Assembly: GCA_020631035.1 (NCBI GenBank)
Contig: JAHDIA010000008.1
Span: forward strand, 1 to 23,245
Length of the DNA: 23,245 nt
Direction: 5' to 3'
Origin: Chitinophagales bacterium
GTDB lineage: Bacteria > Bacteroidota > Bacteroidia > Chitinophagales > UBA2359
Position 1 is the first letter of the stretch, and the number at the start of each line of letters is the position of its first letter. The position numbers and the translations under genes are program-made. The notes beneath the pieces are model-generated. The model worked only from the letters and a program-made list of their open reading frames with translations, had not been told where the DNA came from and did no database searches. Positions 15,167 through 23,072 of the stretch are shown here, one piece after another.

Positions 15167-15212
15167 AACCTGAAAAGCATGGAGATAGTGCCTTGTTTTT
15201 CAGGTTTTTTTT
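15167..15212 (+). terminator. Terminator of the sigma/mini-protein operon
   Basis: AACCTGAAAA (15167-15176) pairs with TTTTCAGGTT (15197-15206), with extra inner pairing GCA/TGC, followed by eight T (15205-15212). Confidence 0.85.
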
Positions 15213-15290
15213 GTGATTGAACAAATGAATTGGTAAAAAGATTGTGATAGATAGGTGGTGTTGAAAAAAATAATTATATTTAACATTATA

Positions 15291-15462
15291 CTAATTACAC
15301 TGTAAAATAAATTTCTTAACATTTTGACCATGCCTTTTCGTACTATACTGCATCTCGTACTCGCCTATGGTAGCTATGGCTACCAGGCTCCGTGCGTTCT
15401 TTGTATAGAACAAAAATTCATTGCCCAAAAACATCAATTTATTTAATTTACAGTGTACTAAT
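15291..15462. mobile_element. MITE-like element, copy 2, with 5-bp target duplication
   Basis: Terminal inverted repeats TACACTGTA (15296-15304) and TACAGTGTA (15449-15457), extending as imperfect A/T-rich pairing, are flanked on both sides by the direct repeat CTAAT (15291-15295 and 15458-15462). This looks like a target-site duplication. The interior, in reverse, matches the element at 263-426 (TATACAA, ACGCA, GGCGAGTA, AAATGTTAAGA). The central hairpin GGTAGC-CATA-GCTACC occupies the place of TAGC-AGA-GCTA in the first copy. It is non-coding and ends 40 bases before the likely start of the channel gene. Confidence 0.7.
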
Positions 15463-15501
15463 CATATTTGTTTTTTATTACTTAACCCTAAATTATATAT
15501 T

Positions 15502-16380
15502 TTGAATTGGCTCCATTCGTTTCAAGAAATTTTTACTTCCTTGAGTACAACAGCTGCGGCAGGATTGGTCAAGTTTTTAGGTGCAGCTATTGTTTTGATT
15601 ATTGGGGGAATTGTTGCACGAATTATTTCACGCTTGATTCTTAAACTTTTACAAGGAGTTAATGTAGACAAGTGGGGAGATAAATTGAAAGAGGTTGATA
15701 TGTTTGCTAAAATAGATGTACAACTCAGTACTGTTTTGGCCAAATTGGTTTATTGGGGAATTTTCTTTGTATTTCTGATTTTTGCTACTTCTGTGTTAGA
15801 CATTCCTGCTTTATCAGAAGCAATGGCTGATGTATTGACCATTCATTTACCTCGTTTTTTGAGTGCAGCAGTTGTGTTTTTTGTGGGGGTTTTTGTTGCC
15901 AATATCATTAAAAACTTTATCGTAAGTGCCACTACTGCTATGGGAATTGGAGCAGGGCGTATCATTGGAATCATTATTTTCTATTTTTTAGTTGTAATGT
16001 TCACCATTGTTTCCTTAAATCAGGCAGGTATAGACACTGCTATTATGAATCAAAACATACAATTGATTTTGGGAGCTTTTTTGTTGGCGATTAGTTTGGG
16101 TTATGGCTTGAGTGCGAGGGATTTGATGGGAAATATGTTGGCATCTTTTTATATTAAAGACAAGCTTAGCGCAGGTCAACACATTAAATTTTCTGATATT
16201 GAAGGACGCATTGTTTCTAAGAGCAATACTTCTATTACACTCAAAAAATCCAATGGAAATGAAGTGGTCATTCCACTGTCTAAATTGGCAAGGGAAGAAG
16301 TAGAAATTATAAAAAGTAATGGGAAAGATAGCAATCCCAATCCATCACCCGAAGAGCCAGATGAACCAAGTGTCAATTAA
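15502..16380 (+). CDS. MscS-like mechanosensitive channel with conserved TM helices
   Basis: An inner-membrane protein of 292 residues from the preferred start TTG 15502. A TTG at 15421 would add 27 residues (the first 12 codons within the MITE-like element) that look untypical. Five hydrophobic segments fall at about 21-43 (FLGAAIVLIIGGIVARIISRL), 83-105, 125-145, 160-180 and 195-215. The last runs into the MscS-type hinge SLGYGLSARDLMGNMLASFYIKD, then a beta domain (AGQHIKFSDIEGRIVSKSNTS, then NEVVIPLSKL), and a short acidic Pro-rich tail. Such channels release solutes on osmotic downshift. The conserved-TM-helix subfamily (PF05552 type) fits better than classical MscS. There is no ATG start in this frame near the front. 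Confidence 0.85.
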   Translation: MNWLHSFQEIFTSLSTTAAAGLVKFLGAAIVLIIGGIVARIISRLILKLLQGVNVDKWGDKLKEVDMFAKIDVQLSTVLAKLVYWGIFFVFLIFATSVLDIPALSEAMADVLTIHLPRFLSAAVVFFVGVFVANIIKNFIVSATTAMGIGAGRIIGIIIFYFLVVMFTIVSLNQAGIDTAIMNQNIQLILGAFLLAISLGYGLSARDLMGNMLASFYIKDKLSAGQHIKFSDIEGRIVSKSNTSITLKKSNGNEVVIPLSKLAREEVEIIKSNGKDSNPNPSPEEPDEPSVN

Positions 16381-16396
16381 AATAAATTACTTTGTT

Positions 16397-16438
16397 AAAA
16401 AGCACTACTAACTGAGTTGGCAGTGCTTTTTGTTTTTT
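16397..16438 (+). terminator. Terminator after the channel gene
   Basis: AAAAAGCACT (16397-16406) pairs perfectly with AGTGCTTTTT (16422-16431), followed by GTTTTTT. Confidence 0.85.
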
Positions 16439-16750
16439 GTGGATTGTCCATTTTTATTAGCATCAAGTAAAGTCAAAGTTTTATATTGTTATTGGAAAAT
16501 GAATCAAGTATTTTTTTTATTAAAATATGAGTATATTTTTCAATACTTATAATTATTTTGCTAGCTTTATAAAGTCAAGCTATTTTTAATAAAGGGAGAT
16601 CAGCAAATAACTATAAAACATTCATTAAGACATCTAGGTGTTTAGTGGTGTTCTTTTATCTGATTTAGTTTAGACTACTCTAACATTCAAATCACAACAC
16701 TACAATTTATTGGATAAGGGTTCAAAAATGGACCCATAATATGTATTATA
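16439..16750 (+). other. Non-coding leader before the bactofilin gene
   Basis: No gene found. It is A/T-rich with two small hairpins: GAGTAT/ATACTT around 16530-16548 and TAGCTT/AAGCTA around 16562-16582. A promoter is expected here, but no exact TAnnTTTG match is present. Confidence 0.35.
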
Positions 16751-17074
16751 ATGAGTGAGTCTAATAATTGCTATATAGCATCTGGTACCATCATTAGGGG
16801 TACCATTACTTCAAACGGAGATATAAGGGTCGATGGGGTCATCTCAGGAACAGTCAATACACAAGGTCGATTGATTGTAGGTGAGGCTGGTGCTGTAGAT
16901 GGTGAATTAGTTACCAATTTTGCAGAAATTGCAGGTAAAATGGAGCTTAAAAAAATAGATTCTCAAAGTGTGAGATTTACTTCTACTGCAAGATTTAAAG
17001 GAGATATAGAAGTGAATAGTATAGAGGTTGAGCCAGGTGCTCAAATTGAAGGGCATATTAGTATGAAAAAATAG
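16751..17074 (+). CDS. Bactofilin
   Basis: A 107-residue bactofilin, a cytoskeletal protein that polymerises into filaments without nucleotides and takes part in cell shape, polarity or envelope growth. The whole protein is the beta-helix domain: short hydrophobic repeats with glycines, such as ASGTIIRGTITSNGDIRVDG, SGTVNTQGRLIVGEAGAVDG and GDIEVNSIEVEPGAQIEGH. The N-terminal tail is only about 10 residues and there is almost no C-terminal tail, so it is a minimal version. It stands alone; a peptidase partner, often near bactofilins, is not seen. It converges with the Nudix gene, whose end is 38 bases away. Confidence 0.92.
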   Translation: MSESNNCYIASGTIIRGTITSNGDIRVDGVISGTVNTQGRLIVGEAGAVDGELVTNFAEIAGKMELKKIDSQSVRFTSTARFKGDIEVNSIEVEPGAQIEGHISMKK

Positions 17075-17112
17075 TGGATAATAAATCGAGTTTTGTTGTA
17101 TGATATGAATGT

Positions 17113-17760
17113 TTATTTTAGAGTGGGTTGTATTTTTGCAAGTAAAGCGAGTAACTCACTGAGCATTGCTGCGGTTGCTCCCCAAACCGTATAGCCATAC
17201 ACATCAAAATAGGGTGTTTGCATATGAAGACCATTTGCCAAACTTATTTTTTTTGTTTTTCTTATCTGTGGATTTTTTAAGTCTTTTAATTTTACAATAA
17301 CAATTTCGGCTACTTCTGATTCTTGTCTTACCAACTTAGGTGGTTTAGTCAAGTAAACCATTAGTGGTAATACCAAAGAATTGCTAGGAGGAATGTAAAC
17401 AGGACTCAATGGACCTAATTGAACGATGTTGTTGGGTGAAAGCCCTATTTCCTCAACAGCTTCTCTAATGGCTGTTGCTTTAAGATCTTCATCTTGGTCT
17501 TCCCATTTGCCTCCTGGAAAGGCCATTTGACCACTGTGTACTCCTTTATAGGTATTTCTTTGGATGAGAATGGTATGCCATTTGTTTTGTTGTTGGTACA
17601 AAGCAATACAGACAGCGGCCTTTTGGGCATTGTCTAAGGTTTTTTGAGTGGGCAGTGAACGCAAACGCCCACCTGGCATCATTAGGCTTTGTGCTGCTAA
17701 ACCTGGGAGTGGGTTTTGGAGTTGTATGGAGATTTGTTGTATAAATGAGGGGTTTGTCAT
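17113..17760 (-). CDS. Nudix hydrolase, CoA pyrophosphatase type
   Basis: A 215-residue Nudix protein. The signature of the CoA-pyrophosphatase group is clear: ILIQRNTYKGVHSGQMAFPG at about 65-84, then the Nudix box GGKWEDQDEDLKATAIREAV and EEIG, with the REAVEEIG metal-binding glutamates present. Family members split CoA or its derivatives into 4'-phosphopantetheine and 3',5'-ADP and may clear oxidised CoA. The one-residue-longer box (GG-x3-D-x2-D) is normal for this group. An exact -7 box lies 33 bases upstream, giving a short leader. It is divergent from the gene at 17980 and convergent with the bactofilin. Substrate is inferred from the family. Confidence 0.9.
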   Translation of the reverse strand: MTNPSFIQQISIQLQNPLPGLAAQSLMMPGGRLRSLPTQKTLDNAQKAAVCIALYQQQNKWHTILIQRNTYKGVHSGQMAFPGGKWEDQDEDLKATAIREAVEEIGLSPNNIVQLGPLSPVYIPPSNSLVLPLMVYLTKPPKLVRQESEVAEIVIVKLKDLKNPQIRKTKKISLANGLHMQTPYFDVYGYTVWGATAAMLSELLALLAKIQPTLK

Positions 17761-17792
17761 GTACTGTAAAAATTGACATTAAATTAGAGATG

Positions 17793-17800
17793 CAAACCTA
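17793..17800 (-). promoter_or_regulatory. -7 box TAGGTTTG for the Nudix gene
   Basis: Exact TAnnTTTG match on the minus strand, 33 bases upstream of the ATG, the expected distance for a short 5' leader. No clear TTG at -33. Confidence 0.55.
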
Positions 17801-17979
17801 AAATATTTAAGTATAAAAATTGATATATGAAAAATAATTTTTATTTTGTATGCCCTCTTGAATTAAGTGCGAATATACAATAATATGATTGATTTAAAGG
17901 ATGTCTGTGTGCTGTAAATGAATTATTGATTTGAAAACCTTAATACTGGATAAAAGCCATATTTGAAATAGCCTAAACT

Positions 17980-19491
17980 ATGCAAGGATCAGATAAAGTT
18001 CACAAATTGATTCAATCGCTTTCTAAAAATGAGAAGCGTTTTTTTAAGATGTATTGTTATTTACACAATAATGTTGAAGATAAGAACTACATTAAGTTGT
18101 TTGATGCCATTGATAAACAAAAGGAATACAGTGAACAGATACTCAAAAAGAAGTTTAGGGGCACAAAAATAGAAAAGCAGTTTGCTGTATTGAAAAAGTA
18201 CTTGTACGATTCTATCTTGGATGCATTGGTGTATTATCATCGGAAAAAGAAAGTGGATAGTGAAGTAAATTATATCTATAAAAAAGCACAGATATTACAC
18301 AACAAATCTATGAGTCAAGAGGCTTCAATTTTGCTACAAAAAGCTAAAGAGAAAGCCGAAAAATATGAATGTTTTTACGAATTGCTCAAAGTTTTTTCGC
18401 TTGAAGTAAGTCTTACCCACGCTTTTCATAAAGATGCTATTTACTTGATTGGCAAATGTCAAGAGATACAAGAACAAAAAAATATAGTGATGGAAAAAAT
18501 CAAAAACAGAGATATGTTTTTGATGTTCTATTATGCTACATACAATATTATTTTTAATCAAGACCTCAATACCCGTATTTCGAGCCAAAAAGAGATTGCA
18601 AAACTATTAGAAGTACATCCTGTATTTAAACAAAAAGCAGTTCCCAATTCTACCTCTGCACGTACACACTATTATGCAGGCATGATGCTTTGTATGATGG
18701 AACAAAAAGATTATGAAGCTTTTCTAAAATATTCATTGCTTCATTTAGATTTGATAAAGGGAAATCGGCATATGTTTTCGGAGAAAAATCTGTTAGCATC
18801 TATTTATAATACTGTTGCAGCTTGTACAGATTTGAGAGATATGGAATTGTTTGAAGATACCATTAGCCAGCTCAAAAATTATAAATCAAAAAACAAAGAA
18901 TTGACCTTTATTAGTAAATACTACTATTATATGAGGACTCTTGAAGCGGCTATTTCTTTTGAACAGCCTCAAATAGGAATTGAAATAAAAAGTGATTTAT
19001 TAGAGGATTTAACAAAAAATGCACGTTATTTTTCTCAAAGTCAAAAAGAGTATCTTTGTTTTTATTTAGCACGATGTTGTTTTGTATTGGGGGAGTATGA
19101 AGAAGCACAAAATGTACTAGAATTACTTGATGGACAGAAAATACAACATACCATTTTGTTCTATTTCCCTGTTAGACTCATTAAAGCTATTTGTTATATA
19201 GAACAAAAAAAATTGAGATTGGCAGTAAGGGAATTGCGCTCAGTTAAAAGTAAACTAAACAGGGAGGGAATGTTGTTGAAAATACACGATGACATTGTCA
19301 AAGTGCTAACAAAGTTAACAACTAGTAAGATAGATTTGTATGAGACCTTTAGGAGTTTTGAAGGTGTTTTGCAAACAATTGAACCCCATGTTTATGAAAA
19401 AGTACTTGGAAACGATTTTTTGGATAAGTGGGTCACTCAAAAATTAAGTGCATTGAAAGCTCCTAAAGAGAAACAACTTGCCCGTTTATAA
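17980..19491 (+). CDS. Helical-repeat (TPR-like) protein of unknown function
   Basis: A 503-residue protein predicted to be nearly all helix and cytoplasmic, with no signal peptide or membrane segment. The N-terminus (KVHKLIQSLSKNEKRFFKMY, then a basic FRGTKIEKQFAVLKKYLYDS segment) looks like a conserved Bacteroidota domain, and a long array of paired helices follows, for example NYIYKKAQILHNKSMSQEAS, LLQKAKEKAEKYECFYELLK and YLARCCFVLGEYEEAQNVLE. The pattern is that of degenerate tetratricopeptide repeats, which mediate protein-protein contacts. No enzyme motif is visible and the neighbours do not suggest a partner. ATG 17980 is the only good start after an A/T-rich gap that shows nothing else. 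Confidence 0.7.
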   Translation: MQGSDKVHKLIQSLSKNEKRFFKMYCYLHNNVEDKNYIKLFDAIDKQKEYSEQILKKKFRGTKIEKQFAVLKKYLYDSILDALVYYHRKKKVDSEVNYIYKKAQILHNKSMSQEASILLQKAKEKAEKYECFYELLKVFSLEVSLTHAFHKDAIYLIGKCQEIQEQKNIVMEKIKNRDMFLMFYYATYNIIFNQDLNTRISSQKEIAKLLEVHPVFKQKAVPNSTSARTHYYAGMMLCMMEQKDYEAFLKYSLLHLDLIKGNRHMFSEKNLLASIYNTVAACTDLRDMELFEDTISQLKNYKSKNKELTFISKYYYYMRTLEAAISFEQPQIGIEIKSDLLEDLTKNARYFSQSQKEYLCFYLARCCFVLGEYEEAQNVLELLDGQKIQHTILFYFPVRLIKAICYIEQKKLRLAVRELRSVKSKLNREGMLLKIHDDIVKVLTKLTTSKIDLYETFRSFEGVLQTIEPHVYEKVLGNDFLDKWVTQKLSALKAPKEKQLARL

Positions 19492-19576
19492 TGAGTGAAG
19501 CAATTGAGTAAACTCAGACTTACCCAAGTGGGCAAGCCAATTAATAAATGAAAAATACATAGTAATAAAAATAAAA

Positions 19577-19608
19577 AGGACCACCTATATTCGATGGTGG
19601 TCCTCTTT
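19577..19608. terminator. Bidirectional terminator between convergent genes
   Basis: AGGACCACC (19577-19585) pairs perfectly with GGTGGTCCT (19596-19604). The minus strand has the better T tail (from AATAAAAATAAAA), so it suits the gene at 19722-20015. On the plus strand the tail CTCTTTGTT is weaker. Confidence 0.75.
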
Positions 19609-19721
19609 GTTGATTAATCTATGTATGGATGTGTGTTATACTATGTTTATCTTTTCTTTGGTAGTATAAAATTGTTCTGTTTGACTTAACTTTGTTGTGT
19701 GTTAATTCTTCTTTTACTTGA

Positions 19722-20015
19722 TTAGTAGATGATGTTTTCATCGGTAATTTCGAAGTCATTTTCAGGAACTTCACTTGCAATGTATTCTACCTCATTTGGC
19801 TCCACTTCCAATGTACCAATTACTTGGCTTCTACTAGAAACAATAAAGTTTAAAGCTGTATTGAATGAGGTTGTTAGAAAATCACCAATAACCGTAAAAT
19901 CATTGAAATGTTCCGATGTTGTGGTGCTTCTTCTGCGACGGCGGCGTCCTCCAGTTGTGTTGTTTTGTTGATCCGTGTCTAGGGCAAATTGTTGAAAGTT
20001 GTTAAAATTAGTCAT
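19722..20015 (-). CDS. Small GG-motif, hexa-arginine protein (unknown; possible secreted-peptide precursor)
   Basis: A 97-residue protein with the start chosen at 20015; the upstream frame to 20051 adds an unlikely stretch. The N-terminus FNNFQQFALDTDQQNNTTGG has the look of a double-glycine leader: aromatic and Leu positions, a Gln pair, then GG at 22-23. It is followed at once by six arginines (24-29) and STTTS. The middle (about 37-66) is a hydrophobic, Phe/Thr-rich segment and the last 30 residues are very acidic (EVEPNEVEYIASEVPENDFE). No transporter-peptidase or modification gene is in the window, so a peptide-precursor role is only a possibility. A terminator lies downstream on the coding strand. 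A nucleic-acid-binding role for the arginine run is the alternative. Confidence 0.55.
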   Translation of the reverse strand: MTNFNNFQQFALDTDQQNNTTGGRRRRRRSTTTSEHFNDFTVIGDFLTTSFNTALNFIVSSRSQVIGTLEVEPNEVEYIASEVPENDFEITDENIIY

Positions 20016-20256
20016 CGTTATTATATGTTTAGTCGTTAAAATAATTTTCATTAAAACGGTGACGGAGGAGTGCCCACTAGCTTTTGCGCTTATGTTTTAT
20101 TTAAGGACAAAGGAAGTGCCAATAAAAAGCAATATGCTGATTATCAGTTTTAAAAATAGAGTGTTTAATTTTAATGTGTTGAAAAAGAAAGGATTAGGAA
20201 AGTATTAAGAAAAGATAATTTTTGTTGAAACAAAAAATGAAGACTGTCGTAGCAAT

Positions 20257-20292
20257 AAAAAAATCCCATATTGGGATTTTTTTCCCAATATG
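20257..20292. terminator. Terminator-like hairpin pair in a divergent gap
   Basis: AAAAAAATCCCA (20257-20268) pairs perfectly with TGGGATTTTTTT (20272-20283). An overlapping alternative stem pairs CATATTGGGA (20267-20276) with TCCCAATATG (20283-20292). The two cannot form together. It lies between a minus-strand gene that starts at 20015 and a plus-strand gene that starts at 20448, so no annotated gene reads into it. Apart from this, 20016-20447 is A/T-rich and shows no credible gene. Confidence 0.7.
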
Positions 20293-20447
20293 AACAAATG
20301 ATATGGCATCCTTATACATAATTTTACGTCTATCTGTAATGAAAAGTTACAATTAGGCTTTAAAAAAGCTAGTTTTTAATTTTTTTAACAAAGCAATTTT
20401 GTTTGTATTTTTCACAATCAATACAATTGTGTATATTTATTAACTGT

Positions 20448-21917
20448 ATGAAGTGGCTTGTATTTATAATATTCTGTTTGATTGGTCGTGGCTTATGGGC
20501 ACAAGAGGTTCTTTTTTCTCCTGCCCAAAAAGTACCTTCCAAAATCAATCAATACGAAATTCTAGGTAAGAATTCAGAAGGGATTATTGTATGGAAATCA
20601 GGTCCTAAATACAATCTTATTGAAGCTTACGAATCTAGTTCGCTTGACCTTAAATGGGCAAGAGAACTCAAAATCGAAGGAAAAAAAAGCAGGGTGTTTG
20701 AAATTGTTCAGTCTCAAAATGATTTATTTGTCTTTTACACCAATAAAGAATCTAGCAACATCAAGCTGTATGTTTTGCAAATAGACAAAAAATTGAGAAG
20801 GGTAGGGGAGCCAATATTATTGGATGCATACAAAAGGCGATTTGGAAGCTACAGCTATCAATATAAAATCAAATATGACAAAAGTCGCTCTCAATTTGTG
20901 GTGTTAAAAATGTTTCCGAAAGGTGGAGTTGATATATATAGCAACATTGAACTCATATGGCTCAACAAAAATTTAGAAAAGCAAGGAACTTATTCTGTCA
21001 ATATAGAAAGTGATTGGGAATTTCATGATTGTGTTGTGCTTGACAATGAACAAATATATTTTGTACAGAAAAAAATCAAACGCATTTTTGTAAGTAAGTC
21101 ACCTTTGTATGACAAAGTCAAAGTAAACAAGCTGCATTATAGCCAAGAAAAAGGCCAAGAATATATGCTTGAAAACACCAATAAAGAGTGGTATTTTAAT
21201 GACTTAAAATTTGAATGGGATCATATCAATGAGCAACTAGCTGTTGGAGGATTTTACAGTGCCAATCAGTCCAACAAAGTATTGGGTATCATCTATGGCT
21301 ATCTCGATTTTGATTCAAAGGAACAAAAGCTTCCTGTACGTGTACCTTTTGATTACGATTTACTCCAAAAAGCTGGCTATAAAACCCTTTTTAATCAAAA
21401 TAATTACATTCAAGGGGTAGAAGTTCGCAAACTCATTTTACGTAGAGATGGTGGGGCTCTATTGGTGGGTGAATCCCATAGTACAATTGGAATACAAAGC
21501 CAATTTTTGCCTTCTTACGATTCTCGATTCGAAAACCGAGGACAAACACTCAAAGAACATTATTATGATGATGTACTCTTATTTTCCATTAACCCAACAG
21601 GGGAAGTGCTTTGGGATGCAGTGCTTCAAAAAAAGCAATACTCCGAAAATGACAATGGCTATTTTTCATCGATTGGTTTTATGAACGCTAAGACCTCTAT
21701 TTATTTATTGTTCAACGAAACCATTGCCAATAATTCCAATCTCAACGATTTTAAAGTAGACAGTCAAGGAGAGAATAGGGTCAAAACTCTACTCAATCCA
21801 AGTGATTATAAATTGACCCCTGCACCTCGTTATGCTAAACAAATTTCTTCTAGTGAGATCATTATTCCATCCATCAATTATCGAAACGAGTTTTTGCTTA
21901 TCAAATTAAAGTATTGA
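20448..21917 (+). CDS. Secreted protein of unknown function
   Basis: A 489-residue exported protein. Start ATG 20448 gives a clean signal peptide, MKWLVFIIFCLIGRGLWAQ; the frame is open from 20403 but that extension hides the signal. The mature part is rich in alternating beta-strand segments with aromatic residues, for example LFVFYTNKESSNIKLYVLQI, LRRDGGALLVGESH and DDVLLFSINPTGEVLWDAVL. The last resembles the strand pattern of WD-like or kelch-like propellers, though no named repeat is certain. It lacks a T9SS sorting domain and a lipobox, so it is probably periplasmic. It lies between unrelated genes and is likely transcribed alone. Confidence 0.7.
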   Translation: MKWLVFIIFCLIGRGLWAQEVLFSPAQKVPSKINQYEILGKNSEGIIVWKSGPKYNLIEAYESSSLDLKWARELKIEGKKSRVFEIVQSQNDLFVFYTNKESSNIKLYVLQIDKKLRRVGEPILLDAYKRRFGSYSYQYKIKYDKSRSQFVVLKMFPKGGVDIYSNIELIWLNKNLEKQGTYSVNIESDWEFHDCVVLDNEQIYFVQKKIKRIFVSKSPLYDKVKVNKLHYSQEKGQEYMLENTNKEWYFNDLKFEWDHINEQLAVGGFYSANQSNKVLGIIYGYLDFDSKEQKLPVRVPFDYDLLQKAGYKTLFNQNNYIQGVEVRKLILRRDGGALLVGESHSTIGIQSQFLPSYDSRFENRGQTLKEHYYDDVLLFSINPTGEVLWDAVLQKKQYSENDNGYFSSIGFMNAKTSIYLLFNETIANNSNLNDFKVDSQGENRVKTLLNPSDYKLTPAPRYAKQISSSEIIIPSINYRNEFLLIKLKY

Positions 21918-21942
21918 GGCATATAGTTGTGCGTTGATAAGT

Positions 21943-22075
21943 GGGACGGAACGTTGAGAGCTTCGTTTGCAAGTTGTCTCCCTGCTATCCGCTGCTACTC
22001 CTCGTATTGGGCGAATGCAATTCGCCCCTACTTGGGGTATCCGCTACTATCAGGCGTATTTGGCATGTTATGTCC
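21943..22075 (+). repeat. Dispersed GGACGGAAC-ended repeat, copy D (best preserved)
   Basis: About 133 bases running GGGACGGAACGTT to GGCATGTTATGTCC, with inverted ends. It contains CTGCTATCCGCTGCTACTCC, a central hairpin GGGCGAAT-GCA-ATTCGCCC and GTATCCGCTACTATCAGGCG. It fills the gap between two convergent genes, and the right-hand gene ends only 10 bases beyond it. Copies A, B and C share its block order. Confidence 0.85.
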
Positions 22076-22085
22076 ATTGTCGGTT

Positions 22086-23072
22086 CTATTTAAATTTTGC
22101 CAAAATCCAACGTCCTTTCCAAAAGAACAAAAGACTCAAGAGCAACAACAACGGCCAAATCGTTGCCAACATCAAAATTATTTCAGTAATCATTGTCCAA
22201 CCCACCATCAAAGCATCTTTTAATTGTTTGGCAAAGGCCAATTCTGCATAATCAGGTTCTTCTTTTATTGGCTGTGTAATGGGAGCATAAATCGCCAGTT
22301 GAATGGTACTCAAGCTAGATTGGTTTTCCAAATAACGCAAGCGTCCTTCTCTAGAGTCAATCTCTTCTTGTAGGCGGCGAATCTTCTCTTCTGCCATCAG
22401 CACTTCTTCTAGATTTTCGGCTTTCTTGCGCAAGAGTTCGGTATAGCGTTTTTTGACTTCCTTTTTGGTCTCCAAACGGCTTTGAATGTCTACAAATTCT
22501 TCACTAATGTCATCAGATTTGATGCGTTTGTACTGAGTTGCCACAGCCTCTTTGTTGATGGCATCTAATACAGAGTTGAAATGATTGTTGGGAATACGGA
22601 TGGTCATAGAAGTGGTGGTATGGCGGCTATTGTTGCTCAAATCCATATTGGCAATAAATCCGTCGTGGCGGGCAACTACATTTCTAATTGCCTGGGTACT
22701 CGATTGGATATCAGCGACTTCAATACGATAGTCGGCCGTTTTGATGATTTTACGGTCGTAATAGTCCGCATTGTCATCCAATATCTGCTCATTGATTTTG
22801 TCGCTTGGAGAAGCTGTGGTGTTTTGAGTTTTGCCATCTCTAGAGGCACTTTTTTTAGCACTGCTAGGTGGGGCATACTCTTTAACAGCATACTCCTTGG
22901 CATTACCAGAACTAGCCTGAGAAGTATAGCCTATTGCACGGTCACTCTCATGATTGCTACAAGAGGTTAAGAACATAAGTGTCAGAACTCCCAAAACATA
23001 AATTGATTTGACAATTAAGTTAGTTGAAAGGGAAGTGAAATTTTTTGAAGATTTGTACGAATTCATTTTCAT
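22086..23072 (-). CDS. DUF4349 lipoprotein
   Basis: A 328-residue envelope lipoprotein of the DUF4349 family. The lipobox is LTS-C38 after a long N-region; ATG 23066 is an equally good start and would put the Cys at 36. A low-complexity Ser/Ala/Lys linker (about 45-95) leads to the conserved domain at about 105-270, with RKIIKTADYRIEVADIQSST, RHDGFIANMDL, IRIPNNHFNSVLDAI and DISEEFVDIQSRLETKK. A coiled coil (about 205-245) and a C-terminal membrane helix (about 290-315) follow. Lipid at one end and a helix near the other would hold the protein at a membrane by both ends. The function of the family is not known. It converges with 20448-21917; the remaining 173 bases to the window end show nothing firm. 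Confidence 0.88.
   Translation of the reverse strand: MKMNSYKSSKNFTSLSTNLIVKSIYVLGVLTLMFLTSCSNHESDRAIGYTSQASSGNAKEYAVKEYAPPSSAKKSASRDGKTQNTTASPSDKINEQILDDNADYYDRKIIKTADYRIEVADIQSSTQAIRNVVARHDGFIANMDLSNNSRHTTTSMTIRIPNNHFNSVLDAINKEAVATQYKRIKSDDISEEFVDIQSRLETKKEVKKRYTELLRKKAENLEEVLMAEEKIRRLQEEIDSREGRLRYLENQSSLSTIQLAIYAPITQPIKEEPDYAELAFAKQLKDALMVGWTMITEIILMLATIWPLLLLLSLLFFWKGRWILAKFK

Noticed and set aside
19999..20208. Plus-strand 69-codon frame overlapping the small GG protein
   Set aside because: It overlaps the start of the better-supported minus-strand gene, is A/T-driven in composition and has no recognisable feature.
22581..22970. Plus-strand 129-codon frame within the DUF4349 gene
   Set aside because: It is antisense to a clearly recognised lipoprotein and shows no coherent domain.
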